64,000 bases of DNA from Tistrella mobilis (GTDB lineage Bacteria; Pseudomonadota; Alphaproteobacteria; Tistrellales; Tistrellaceae), in assembly GCF_041468085.1 (NCBI RefSeq), contig NZ_CP121014.1:186001-250000 (forward strand), written 5' to 3'. Positions within the stretch are counted from its first letter, which is position 1; each line of letters opens with the position of its first letter. The notes beneath the pieces were generated by a model. The model saw only the letters and a program-made list of their open reading frames with translations. It ran no database searches and was not told the DNA's origin. The translations under genes were made by a program, and so were the position numbers. Shown one piece after another: positions 16,172-24,891 of this stretch.

Positions 16172-17301
16172 GCCTGCTCGATACCAAGAACGCCTATTTC
16201 GACCGGCTGTTTTCCGACCCCGACCTGAAATGGCTGGGCCAGAACACCAATCACGTGCCCCAGCATCCGGCGGTTGCCGCCGCCATGCATGCCGCCGTGG
16301 ATGCCGAGAATTTCCACGCCTATGCGCCGCCCGCCGGCATGGAGGCGCTGCGGGCGGCCATCGTCGCCGATCTGCGCCTGCCCGGCGCCCAGGCGCTGGT
16401 GACCGATGGTGCGGTGGCGGCGCTGGCGCTGATCTGCCGGGCCTTCGCCAGGCCGGGCACGACCTTCGTCACCACCGATCCGGGCTGGAAATGGCCCCTG
16501 CAATTCGCCGCCCAGAACGGCGCCGAGGTGATCGAAATCCCGATCTACGGCCCCGAATGGACGTTCCGCCTCAGCCCCGAACGGCTGGCGGAGGTGGTGG
16601 ATGAGCGGACCGCGATCATCTATCTGGTCGACCCGAACAACCCGCTGGGCATCACCTATACCGCCGAGGAAATCGGCGCCTTCGCCGCGATCGCGCGTGA
16701 GGTGGGTGCGATCCTGATCCATGACAGCACCTATCGCGACTTCGCCGAAGGCCACACGCCCGCCAGCATGATCTACCCCGAAGGGGCGGTGACGGTGGTC
16801 AGCTTCTCCAAATGGCTGGGGCTGGCGGGCATGCGCGTGGGGGCGCTGGTCGCCTACCCCGCGCTGATGGACAGGATCGCGCCGTTTTCGACCGCGCCGC
16901 TCGGCGCCAGCGTGATCGCCCAGGCGGCGGCGCTGGCCGGGCTTGGGGTCAAGGACGAATGGATGGCCGGGGTGCAGCAGATCCAGCGCCACAACCAGGC
17001 CCTGATCAAACAGGCGGTCGACGCTCTGCCGGGCTTCGCCATGCCGGTCTACCCCTCGCACGGCAATTTCGTGGTGGTGGAGTGCATCGAGGCCGGGGTG
17101 CGGCCCGAGGCGCTGGTGGCCGAGTTCCAGACCGCGGGCATCATGATCCGCCAGGGCACCTATCACACGCCCCGCTTCGGCGACCGCTTCATCAAGGTGT
17201 CGACCACCGTGCCGACCGCCTGGGTCGACGCCTTCTGCGCCCTGCTGCCCGAGATGGCGGAACGGGCGAAGACCCGGACCGAGATTCCGCCGCTGTTCTG
17301 A
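16168..17301 (+). CDS. PLP-dependent aminotransferase, class I/II
   Basis: A 377-residue fold-type I aminotransferase. The PLP lysine is K215 in VVSFSKWLGLAGMRVG, DPNNPLGITYT is the cofactor/substrate segment near residue 155, and YRDFAEG follows. It starts at a GTG that overlaps the SDR stop (GTGA) behind an AGGAGA box; the frame is open far upstream but those codons lie inside the SDR gene. It transfers an amino group from an amino acid or amine in the cytoplasm. Operon mates (SDR, hydrolase, carbamoylase-like enzyme) suggest amino acid or amine catabolism. Confidence 0.87.
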   Translation: MSLLDTKNAYFDRLFSDPDLKWLGQNTNHVPQHPAVAAAMHAAVDAENFHAYAPPAGMEALRAAIVADLRLPGAQALVTDGAVAALALICRAFARPGTTFVTTDPGWKWPLQFAAQNGAEVIEIPIYGPEWTFRLSPERLAEVVDERTAIIYLVDPNNPLGITYTAEEIGAFAAIAREVGAILIHDSTYRDFAEGHTPASMIYPEGAVTVVSFSKWLGLAGMRVGALVAYPALMDRIAPFSTAPLGASVIAQAAALAGLGVKDEWMAGVQQIQRHNQALIKQAVDALPGFAMPVYPSHGNFVVVECIEAGVRPEALVAEFQTAGIMIRQGTYHTPRFGDRFIKVSTTVPTAWVDAFCALLPEMAERAKTRTEIPPLF

Positions 17302-17318
17302 CCGGAAGGGCCAGACCG

Positions 17319-18200
17319 ATGCCTTATGCCACAGCCGCCGATGGCACCCGCCTTTATTATGAAGAGGCGGGGACCGGCACCCCGATCCTGTTCATCCATG
17401 AATTCGGCGGCGATTATCGCGCCTGGGAACCGCAGATGCAGTTCTTCGCGCGCCGCCATCGCTGCATCACCTATTCCGCCCGCGGCTATGCGCCTTCGGA
17501 TATTCCGGCGGATGTGGCGGCCTATTCGCAGGAGATTGCCGTCACCGATGCGCTGGCCGTGCTCGACCATCTGGGCATTGACCGCGCGCATATCGTCGGC
17601 CTGTCGATGGGCGGGTTCGCGACCCTGCATTTCGGCCTGATGGCCCCCGAACGCGCCCTGTCGCTGACCATCGCCGGGGCCGGCTATGGCGCGGAGAAGC
17701 AGTTCGAGGACTATTTCCGCGGCGTGTCGCTGGAAGTGGCCGAGCGCTTCCGGACGCTGGGGGCCAAAGAATTCGCAAAGACCTATGCGCTGGGCGCCAG
17801 CCGGGTGCAGTTCCAGAACAAGGATCCGCGCGGCTGGCAGGCATTCGCCGACCGCCTGGCCGAGCATTCCGACACCGGCGCCGCCAACACCATGAGCGGC
17901 GTTCAGGCGCGCCGGCCCTCGATCTACGATCTGGAAGACCGGATCCGCGCCTGCACCGTGCCGGCGCTGATCGTGGTCGGCGACGAAGACGACCACTGCC
18001 TGCAGCCGGGCATTTTCATGAAGAAGACCCTGCCGGCCGCCGGGCTGGCGGTGCTGCCCAAGACCGGCCACACCCTGAACCTGGAAGAGCCGGCGCTGTT
18101 CAACCAGCTGCTGGCCGAGTTCATCGCCATGGTCGAGGCCGGGCGCTGGACGGTCCGCGATCCGCGCGCCGAGCCGGCGCAGATCATGAAGACCTCGTAA
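17319..18200 (+). CDS. Alpha/beta-fold hydrolase
   Basis: A 293-residue alpha/beta hydrolase. The nucleophile elbow is GLSMGG (Ser at about residue 97), the oxyanion segment HEFGGDYRAW is near residue 28, the acid is in VVGDEDDHC and the catalytic His in KTGHTLNLEEP. Start at 17319 follows a GGAAGGG box 17 bp after the aminotransferase stop. It is the third gene of the SDR operon. The substrate is probably an ester, lactone or enol-lactone; the family alone does not decide. Confidence 0.85.
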   Translation: MPYATAADGTRLYYEEAGTGTPILFIHEFGGDYRAWEPQMQFFARRHRCITYSARGYAPSDIPADVAAYSQEIAVTDALAVLDHLGIDRAHIVGLSMGGFATLHFGLMAPERALSLTIAGAGYGAEKQFEDYFRGVSLEVAERFRTLGAKEFAKTYALGASRVQFQNKDPRGWQAFADRLAEHSDTGAANTMSGVQARRPSIYDLEDRIRACTVPALIVVGDEDDHCLQPGIFMKKTLPAAGLAVLPKTGHTLNLEEPALFNQLLAEFIAMVEAGRWTVRDPRAEPAQIMKTS

Positions 18201-18324
18201 GCCCATGTCCGGTGATGGCGGCGGATTGACGGAGACGGGCGGATTGATGGGGGCGGGCGGGGCGGCACCGGCGGAAAGCTGGCGCCGCCGCACCGACTGG
18301 CGCAAGGAAACGGGAGAGGGATAC

Positions 18325-19593
18325 ATGCCGAGCGGTCGCGAGATCACGCCCGAGGCAGAACGCATCGTGGGGTATGTAAACCGCGACCGGTTGTGGCAAC
18401 GGCATATGGAGCTGGCCCGGTTCGGGGCCCGCAGCGATGGCGGGGTGAACCGCCAGGCGCTGTCGGCCGAAGAGATCGCGGCCCGCGCCCATCTGATCGG
18501 CATCGCCCGCGCCCGCGGCTTCGGTGTTGCAACCGATCCGGCCGGTAATCTTTTCTTTCGGTTGCAGGGCCGGGAGCCGCATCTGCCGCCGGTGCTGTCG
18601 GGCTCGCATATGGACAGCCAGCCGACCGGCGGCCGTTTCGACGGCATCTATGGCGTGCTGGCTGCCGTCGAGGTGCTGGAAGCGATCCGCGACGCGGGAC
18701 ATGTGCCCCGGCGCAGCATCGAGGCCGTGGCCTGGATGAACGAGGAAGGCTCGCGCTTCGCGCCGGGCATGATGGGGTCTGAAGCCTTCGCGGGCGTGCG
18801 GCCGCTGGACGAGATTCTGGGCGTGCGCGATGCCGATGGTGTCACCGTCGCAGCAGCGCTGGCCACCGTCAACGCCGCCTTTCCCGATGTGCCGCTGCGC
18901 GAGCTGGGCCAGCCGATCGAGGCCTATGTCGAGGCGCATATCGAACAGGGCCCGGTGCTGGAGGCCGAGGGCAGGGTGGTCGGCGCCGTGACCGGCATTC
19001 AGGGCAAGCAGACCTTTCGCGTGACGGTGACGGGGGAAGAGGCCCATGCCGGCACGAAGCCGATGGCCGAGCGGCGGGATGCGCTGATCGCGGCCAGTGC
19101 CATGGTGCAGCGGCTTCATGCCATCGCGCGCAGCACGGCCGAGGATCTGATGCTGACCTTCGGCCGCTTCACCGTTTCGCCCAACGCACCCTCGGTGGTG
19201 CCGGCCAAGGTGGTGTTCTCGATCGATCTGCGCCATTTCGACACCGGGCTGATGCAGGGCTTCGGCGCGGCGATTCCCGATCTTTGTGCCGAACTGGCCG
19301 GCGGCTGCACGGTGGTGGTTGAACCGCTGGTCGACGCGCCCTCGCTGGTGTTCCCCGAAGCGCTGCGCGAGCGGATCTGCGACATCGCCGCGGTGCTGGG
19401 CCATCCGGCCATGGACCTGCCCTCGGCGGCAGGGCACGACGCGCGGCACCTGCACGCGATCGCACCCGCGGCGATGATCTTCATCCCCTGCCACCAGGGC
19501 ATCAGCCACCACCCGACCGAGCGGGCGGAACCCGGGCACCTTCACGCCGGCGCCCGGGTTCTGGCGGCCTTGCTGGTGGAGCTGGCGGGGTAG
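18325..19593 (+). CDS. Zn-dependent amidohydrolase of the M20 / carbamoylase type
   Basis: A 422-residue binuclear-metal hydrolase of the allantoate amidohydrolase/N-carbamoyl-L-amino acid hydrolase family. Metal-site motifs are GSHMDSQPTGGRFDG, WMNEEGSRF, EAHIEQGP and the late GHDARHLH. ATG 18325 is preferred because GGGAGAGGG sits just before it and the product then has the normal family length; the frame is open to 18205, which would add 40 unusual residues. It ends the SDR operon and points to breakdown of carbamoyl or ureido compounds. The 3' end overlaps the convergent transporter gene by 52 bp. Confidence 0.87.
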   Translation: MPSGREITPEAERIVGYVNRDRLWQRHMELARFGARSDGGVNRQALSAEEIAARAHLIGIARARGFGVATDPAGNLFFRLQGREPHLPPVLSGSHMDSQPTGGRFDGIYGVLAAVEVLEAIRDAGHVPRRSIEAVAWMNEEGSRFAPGMMGSEAFAGVRPLDEILGVRDADGVTVAAALATVNAAFPDVPLRELGQPIEAYVEAHIEQGPVLEAEGRVVGAVTGIQGKQTFRVTVTGEEAHAGTKPMAERRDALIAASAMVQRLHAIARSTAEDLMLTFGRFTVSPNAPSVVPAKVVFSIDLRHFDTGLMQGFGAAIPDLCAELAGGCTVVVEPLVDAPSLVFPEALRERICDIAAVLGHPAMDLPSAAGHDARHLHAIAPAAMIFIPCHQGISHHPTERAEPGHLHAGARVLAALLVELAG

Positions 19594-20753
19594 CCGGCGC
19601 GCCGGTCCAGTGCGCCGCTCCAGAGCGTCAGGGCCAGGGCGACGAGGGTGATCAGCGCCCCGACCCAGGGGGTGGCGGCAAGGCCCAGGCCCGAGGCGAC
19701 CACCCGACCGCCGACCCAGGCGCCCGCCGCGATGCCCAGATTGAAGGCGGCGATGTTCAGCGCCGAGGCGACCTCCACCCCCGCCGGCCGATGGATGCGG
19801 GCCAGCTGCACCACGTAGAGCTGCAGCCCCGGCACATTGGCGAATTGCAGGAACCCCAGCGCCGCCAGCGTGATCAACGCCGGTATCGCAGACAGCAGCG
19901 TGAAGCTGAAGGCGAACAGAACCACCGCCTGGGCGGCGAACAGCCAGGCCAGCGCCTTGACCGGGTTGCGGTCGGCCAGCCGGCCGCCGGCGATGTTGCC
20001 GATGGCGATCGCCACGCCATAGAGCACCAGCACCAGGCTGACCGCGGCCTCGGCCAGGCCGGTCAGCTGCTCCAGAACCGGCGCCAGGAAGGTGAAGGTG
20101 ACGAAGGTGCCGCCATAGCCGGCCGCCGTCATCGCAAAGACCAGCAGCAGCCGGCCGGAACCCAGCACGCGCGCCTGATCGGCCAGCCGGGCGGGTTCAC
20201 CGCGCGGCAGATCGCGCGGCAGCAGGGCGGCGATGCCGATCAGCGCCACCGCACCGATCAACGCCACGGCCTGGAAGGTCGCGCGCCAGCCGAAATGCTG
20301 CCCGATCCAGGTGCCGAGCGGCACGCCGGTGACGATCGCCACCGTCAGCCCGGCAAACATCATCGCAATCGCCGAGGCCCGCCGGTTTTCCGGCACCAGA
20401 TCGGCGGCGATGGTGGCGCCGACCGAAAAGAACACGCCATGGGCAAAAGCCGAGAGCACGCGCGCAACCAGCAGCACCTCATATCCCGGCGCCAGCGCGG
20501 CCAGCCCATTGCCGGCGATGAACAGTGCCATCAACCCCAACATCAGGGGCTTGCGCGCCGCCCGGCCGGTGAGCGCGGTCAGAACCGGCGCGCCGAAGGT
20601 GACGCCCAGGGCATAAACACTGACGATCAACCCGGCGGTCGGCAGGCTGATCCCCAGATCCTGCGCCACCGTCGACAACAACCCAACGATGACGAATTCA
20701 GTGGTCCCGATCGCATAAGCTGCAATCGTTAGCGCAAACAAGGCGGGAGGCAT
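19542..20753 (-). CDS. MFS transporter, AraJ/drug-efflux type
   Basis: A 403-residue inner-membrane protein with about 12 hydrophobic segments. The N-terminal IGTTEFVIVGLLSTVAQDLG and the loop GLMALFIAGNGLAALAPGY are typical of the AraJ/PbuE/drug:H+ antiporter-1 group of the major facilitator superfamily. The ATG at 20753 begins MPPALFALTIAAYAIG; an open extension of 24 residues upstream is not hydrophobic and is excluded. It converges on, and overlaps, the Zn amidohydrolase. It may export a product or toxic analogue of that pathway. Confidence 0.85.
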   Translation of the reverse strand: MPPALFALTIAAYAIGTTEFVIVGLLSTVAQDLGISLPTAGLIVSVYALGVTFGAPVLTALTGRAARKPLMLGLMALFIAGNGLAALAPGYEVLLVARVLSAFAHGVFFSVGATIAADLVPENRRASAIAMMFAGLTVAIVTGVPLGTWIGQHFGWRATFQAVALIGAVALIGIAALLPRDLPRGEPARLADQARVLGSGRLLLVFAMTAAGYGGTFVTFTFLAPVLEQLTGLAEAAVSLVLVLYGVAIAIGNIAGGRLADRNPVKALAWLFAAQAVVLFAFSFTLLSAIPALITLAALGFLQFANVPGLQLYVVQLARIHRPAGVEVASALNIAAFNLGIAAGAWVGGRVVASGLGLAATPWVGALITLVALALTLWSGALDRRAGYPASSTSKAARTRAPA

Positions 20754-20883
20754 AGCGAACTCCGGAGCGGAAGGACATCTCGGCCGGTAGGATGATCCTG
20801 TCTCACCAGATCGATAATCCGCCATCCAGGATGATCAGTTTGTCATCAAATGCCAGACTGACTCGTCCCAAACCGGCCCTTTA

Positions 20884-21060
20884 CGCGAACCCCAAGCTCC
20901 CGTAAAATTCCCGGGAGGTTCGCGCAGAAGCTTTCCCTTTATTTTCCATACAGATAAGAATTTTCCATGACGCTGCACACATGCATTGGCATGGTGGCCC
21001 TGGAGGTTCGCGCAAATCGGCTTTTTTCCAGTGCCGAATCAGGGTAGTAAATGGGGGTGG
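20884..21060 (+). promoter_or_regulatory. Leader of CRISPR array 1
   Basis: About 177 bp before the first repeat match the leader of array 2. Shared elements are an inverted repeat CGCGAACC...GGTTCGCG (20884-20891 and 20917-20924), a second GGTTCGCG at 21005-21012, T-rich segments and the boundary motif GGGTGG next to repeat 1. It should hold the array promoter and integration signals. The stretch 20754-20883 before it carries the transporter promoter and nothing else I can identify. Confidence 0.7.
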
Positions 21061-21619
21061 GTCGCACCCCTTGCGGGTGCGTGGATTGAAACGGTTATTG
21101 AGGCGCTGGTATCCTACCTGGAACAGCGTCGCACCCCTTGCGGGTGCGTGGATTGAAACAGGATCTGCGCGATCTCCAGACACGCATTAAGGCGTCGCAC
21201 CCCTTGCGGGTGCGTGGATTGAAACATCTTGGCCGGATCCGCCGCGTGGTCGCTGAGGGGTCGCACCCCTTGCGGGTGCGTGGATTGAAACCTGGCCGAC
21301 GACCCGGGCGACGACTGGCCGATTTGTCGCACCCCTTGCGGGTGCGTGGATTGAAACACCATCAGCGACAAACGATTCCGGGCAAACTTTCGTCGCACCC
21401 CTTGCGGGTGCGTGGATTGAAACACGGTACCGGCCGCCTGCTTGGTAGCCACGACGCGTCGCACCCCTTGCGGGTGCGTGGATTGAAACCTGTCGGCGCA
21501 CAATACCTACACCGCGCAGACCGTCGCACCCCTTGCGGGTGCGTGGATTGAAACATCTGTCGACGCATACCCTTCGTACGCCGGCAGGTCGCACCCCTTG
21601 CGGGTGCGTGGATTGAAAC
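21061..21619 (+). CRISPR. CRISPR array 1, type I-C-like repeats, 9 repeats
   Basis: Nine identical 32-bp repeats (start GTCGCACCCCTTGCGGG, end GTGGATTGAAAC) with spacers of 33-35 bp. Repeats begin at 21061, 21128, 21194, 21260, 21326, 21392, 21458, 21523 and 21588. The GTGGATTGAAAC end is the usual 3' handle of type I-C repeats, and the leader is at the low-coordinate end. A ninth spacer and a decayed tenth repeat follow. No type I-C cas genes are in the window, so processing must come from elsewhere. Minus-strand frames across it are artefacts of the repeat. Confidence 0.97.
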
Positions 21620-21653
21620 GGCCCCATCACCATCCCCCGATACCGGTCGGTCC

Positions 21654-21679
21654 GTCGCATCCCTGTCAGGGCGGTAATC
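21654..21679 (+). repeat. Degenerate terminal repeat of array 1
   Basis: GTCGCATCCCTGTCAGGG and what follows keeps the first bases and the stem-like arrangement of the repeat but loses the GTGGATTGAAAC end. It stands one normal spacer length (34 bp) after repeat 9, marking the trailer end and confirming that new spacers enter at the opposite side. Confidence 0.75.
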
Positions 21680-21728
21680 TCCCTGGCCGGCGCCGGGCAT
21701 GTCATACCCGGCGCCGACGGAGCCTGCC

Positions 21729-22607
21729 TTACCCCACCACCCGCCGGGTCATGAAATCCGCGATCAGCCCGGCGATGTCCTCCGCATGGGTTTCCAGCGC
21801 GAAATGGCCGGTGTCGAGCATATGAATTTCGACATCCGGAACGTCTGCGCGGAAGGCTTCGGCGCCGGCGGGGATGAAGAAGGGGTCGTGGCGGCCCCAG
21901 GTCAGCAGCACCGGGGGCCGGGCGTGGCGCAGCCAGGCCTGGAAGTCCAGATAGCGCCGGATGTTGCTGGCATAGTCGCCGAACAGGTCCAGCTGGATCT
22001 CGTCATTGCCCGGGCGCTGCACCAGGGCGTAATCCAGCCACCAGGCCTCGGGGGCCAGCCGGCTCTGGTCGGCGACGCCGTGGGTGTACTGCCGGCGGAT
22101 CCCGTCGAGGCTGAGCATGGGGCGCAGGGCCGCACGGTTTTCCGCGGTCGGTTCCTGCCAGTAGCGGCGGGTGGCCGCCCAGTCCTCCCCCAGCCCCGCC
22201 TCATAGGCATTGCCGTTCTGCGAGATCAGCGCCGTGACCCGTTCAGGCTGTGCCAGGGCCAGGCGGAAGCCGACCGGCGCGCCGTAATCGAACACGTAAA
22301 GCGCGAAACGTGCGAGCCCCAGCGCCTCGGTGAAGGCAGTCATCACCCGGGCCAGGCCGTCGAAACCGTAGTCGAAGGCGCCGCGGTCGGGGGCGGTGGT
22401 GAAGCCGAAACCGGGCAGGTCCGGGGCGACCAGATGGAAGCGGTCGGCGAGCAGCGGGATCAGATCGCGAAACATGTGCGACGACGTCGGGAAGCCGTGC
22501 AGCAGCAGCAGGGTCGGGTTCCCCGGGTCGCCGGCCTCGCGGTAGAACACCGTCACCGGGCCGAGATCGATGCTGCGATGGGTGATGGCATGCGTGCTGG
22601 CGGTCAT
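21729..22607 (-). CDS. Alpha/beta hydrolase, haloalkane dehalogenase-like
   Basis: A 292-residue hydrolase of the haloalkane dehalogenase/epoxide hydrolase branch. Motifs are LLLLHGFPTSSHMFRDL near residue 34, the nucleophile position as Asp in YVFDYGAPVGFRLA (instead of Ser), and GRHDPFF with GHFALE for the acid/His. An Asp nucleophile indicates C-halogen or epoxide hydrolysis via an ester intermediate. It lies between the two I-C-like arrays, divergent from the LysR gene that probably controls it. The reaction remains open between dehalogenase, epoxide hydrolase and related functions. Confidence 0.83.
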   Translation of the reverse strand: MTASTHAITHRSIDLGPVTVFYREAGDPGNPTLLLLHGFPTSSHMFRDLIPLLADRFHLVAPDLPGFGFTTAPDRGAFDYGFDGLARVMTAFTEALGLARFALYVFDYGAPVGFRLALAQPERVTALISQNGNAYEAGLGEDWAATRRYWQEPTAENRAALRPMLSLDGIRRQYTHGVADQSRLAPEAWWLDYALVQRPGNDEIQLDLFGDYASNIRRYLDFQAWLRHARPPVLLTWGRHDPFFIPAGAEAFRADVPDVEIHMLDTGHFALETHAEDIAGLIADFMTRRVVG

Positions 22608-22729
22608 GTACGGGGCCTTCCGGGTTATGGAGCAGGCATTCCACCTGCGATGCCCTGGTTCTATGCCGTTGCAGCTTTCGGCGGAATGCCCGAAGATCGG
22701 CAGGCACTCTTTCAGAAAACGGAAGACTG

Positions 22730-23677
22730 ATGGACCGGATCGACGCGATGAAGATTTTCATCGCCGCCCTCGATGAAGGCAGCCTGGCCGGGGCGGGCCG
22801 GCGGCTGGGTCGTTCTCCCGCCGCCGTCAGCCGGGCGATCGCCTTTCTGGAGGCCCATATCGGCGCCCAGCTGCTCCACCGCACCACCCGCAGCCTGCGG
22901 TTGAGTGAGGTGGGCGAAGGCTATGCAGCCGCCTGCCGCCGCGTGCTGGCCGATCTGGAAGAGGCCGATCTGGCCGCCGCGGGTGAAAGCGCGGCTCCGC
23001 GCGGCCTGCTGACCCTCACCGCCCCGGTGCCGAGCGGGGAGGCGGCTCTTCGCCCGGTGCTCGATGCCTTTCTGGATGAATACCCGGCGGTGTCGGCGCG
23101 GCTGCATCTGCTCGACCGGCCGGTCAGCCTGATCGACGAGGGCATCGACGTGGCGCTGCGCATCGCGCATCTGCCCGATTCCACCCTGATTGCGCTCAGG
23201 CTCGGCGAGGTCCGGCGGGTGGTGGTGGCCGCACCCGCCTATCTGGCGACCCGTGGTGTGCCCGAACTGCCGGCCGATCTGGCCGGCCACCGCATCATTG
23301 CCCTCGCCCGATCCGGCGAGGAGGCCTGGAGCTTCCCCGCCGGGCCGGGCGCCGCCACCTCCCGCGCCATCGGCATCACGCCGCGGCTGACGGTCAACAG
23401 CGTCCGCGCGGCGGTGGCCTCGGCCGTGGCGGGCCACGGTATCGCGCGCGTCTTCTCCTACCACGTCGCCGACGAGATCCGCGCCGGCCGCCTCACCCTC
23501 CTGCTGCCCGACTTTACCCCGCCACCGCTCCCCGTCCACCTGCTCACCCCGGACGGCCGCCTGCCGGTCCCCAAGGTCCGCGCCTTCATCGATTTCGCCG
23601 TCCCGCGCCTGAAAACCTGGTTCGCCGACCGCCTCACCGACACCACACCGCCTGCCGCGAACCTCAAGCTCCCGTAA
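22730..23677 (+). CDS. LysR-family transcriptional regulator
   Basis: A 315-residue LysR-type regulator. The N-terminal winged HTH reads MKIFIAALDEGSLAGAGRRL then SPAAVSRAIAFLEAHIG, and the effector-binding domain begins near residue 90 (GLLTLTAPVPSGEAALRP). It is divergent from the dehalogenase-like gene, the standard LysR target arrangement. The last residues and stop codon (ANLKLP, stop 23675-23677) are encoded within the conserved leader of CRISPR array 2, so its original C-terminus may have been replaced when the array arrived. Confidence 0.88.
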   Translation: MDRIDAMKIFIAALDEGSLAGAGRRLGRSPAAVSRAIAFLEAHIGAQLLHRTTRSLRLSEVGEGYAAACRRVLADLEEADLAAAGESAAPRGLLTLTAPVPSGEAALRPVLDAFLDEYPAVSARLHLLDRPVSLIDEGIDVALRIAHLPDSTLIALRLGEVRRVVVAAPAYLATRGVPELPADLAGHRIIALARSGEEAWSFPAGPGAATSRAIGITPRLTVNSVRAAVASAVAGHGIARVFSYHVADEIRAGRLTLLLPDFTPPPLPVHLLTPDGRLPVPKVRAFIDFAVPRLKTWFADRLTDTTPPAANLKLP

Positions 23678-23830
23678 AAACCCCGGGAGGTTCGCGGCCG
23701 GACTCCGCCTTATTTTTCAAGCACCTGCATTTTTCAGCGACACGACACCCATACCCACGCATGATCTCACCGGAGGTTCGCGCGACCTGCCTTTTTTACG
23801 GACCGGATTCAGGGTATTAAGAGAGGGTGG
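23656..23830 (+). promoter_or_regulatory. Leader of CRISPR array 2
   Basis: About 175 bp that match the leader of array 1: inverted repeat CGCGAACC...GGTTCGCG (23656-23663 and 23689-23696), AAGCTCCCGTAAAA between the arms, a second GGTTCGCG at 23775-23782 and the GGGTGG boundary. Length and spacing are kept although the T-rich parts differ. The first 22 bp are also the end of the LysR gene. Confidence 0.7.
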
Positions 23831-24575
23831 GTCGCACCCTTGCGGGTGCGTGGATTGAAACCTCCGCGCGGTCGGCGGCACGCGCCGATCGGCGCGTCGC
23901 ACCCTTGCGGGTGCGTGGATTGAAACTCCGATAATCCGAAAAATCAGATAAGAGAAAAATAGTCGCACCCTTGCGGGTGCGTGGATTGAAACTGGCGCCA
24001 GGCCGCCAGGCCTGCGCCGTCGGTTGTCGCACCCTTGCGGGTGCGTGGATTGAAACAATAGCACGGTTAAGTTTAACTAGCGCACTATCGTCGCACCCTT
24101 GCGGGTGCGTGGATTGAAACCTCGCGCTGGCTCCGCGCCGCATAGAGCGCGAAGTCGCACCCTTGCGGGTGCGTGGATTGAAACCGCGAGCAGCTCCGCC
24201 ACGTAAGTGGCGCCGCTGGTCGCACCCTTGCGGGTGCGTGGATTGAAACGTGGTCGGCGCGGGCGACGACACCACGCGCGCGTGTCGCACCCTTGCGGGT
24301 GCGTGGATTGAAACCGCCCGCGCCTCAGAGGCGATCTTGGCATAGGTAGTCGCACCCTTGCGGGTGCGTGGATTGAAACGGGGCCTTGAGCATTTCGAGA
24401 AGGTCTGCGGGCTGTCGCACCCTTGCGGGTGCGTGGATTGAAACGCCCTCGTGATCGACGAATGCGACCAGGTCTCGGGTCGCACCCTTGCGGGTGCGTG
24501 GATTGAAACGGTCGTGGACAGCTCCCCCTCCTTGATGTCGTCAAGTCGCACCCTTGCGGGTGCGTGGATTGAAAC
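23831..24575 (+). CRISPR. CRISPR array 2, type I-C-like repeats, 12 repeats
   Basis: Twelve repeats of 31 bp, identical to those of array 1 except for one C fewer in the C-run (CGCACCCTTGCGGG), with spacers of 33-35 bp. Repeats begin at 23831, 23896, 23962, 24026, 24090, 24154, 24219, 24284, 24349, 24414, 24479 and 24545. The leader is at the low-coordinate end. No degenerate terminal repeat follows; instead the sequence passes after 13 bp into the end of an IS256-type remnant, so the trailer may have been lost. Spacers differ from those of array 1. Confidence 0.97.
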
Positions 24576-24588
24576 TCGCATATAGGTC

Positions 24589-24891
24589 TCTGGGTCACGT
24601 CCCGCCGATCTGGGTCACGTCCCGCCGAGTGGTGTAACAGCGTTTGCCTGGGGATGATGGCGTCCCCGAAATCGGGGTGGTGATCGTCGATCTTCGGTAG
24701 GGTTTGGTTGCGACCCCCAACCGAACCAAGGATCAAGACGATGACCGATGAAATGATCAGCCTTCGTGGCCTGCTGGATAAAGAGCGCTGATGCCGATCT
24801 GCTGCGCGAGATGATCGGTTTTGCCACCGAGCGGCTGATGGAGTTGGAGGTGGCGACGTTGACCGGCGCCGGGCATGGCGAGCGCAAGCCT
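24589..24891 (+). pseudogene. IS256-family transposase remnant
   Basis: A 20-bp direct repeat (TCTGGGTCACGTCCCGCCGA at 24589 and 24609) is followed by the start of a mutator-type transposase at 24741 ([14 protein letters not shown]). A one-base frameshift then moves the frame to [21 protein letters not shown] and LTGAGHGER, the conserved N-terminus of IS256 transposases. The homology stops at about 24891, where the recombinase begins; the rest of the transposase is missing. It cannot be active. Confidence 0.75.

Noticed and set aside
21114-21705. Minus-strand frames with repeated FQSTHPQGVR / SIHAPARGAT motifs
   Set aside because: These are translations of the CRISPR repeat of array 1, a known source of false proteins.
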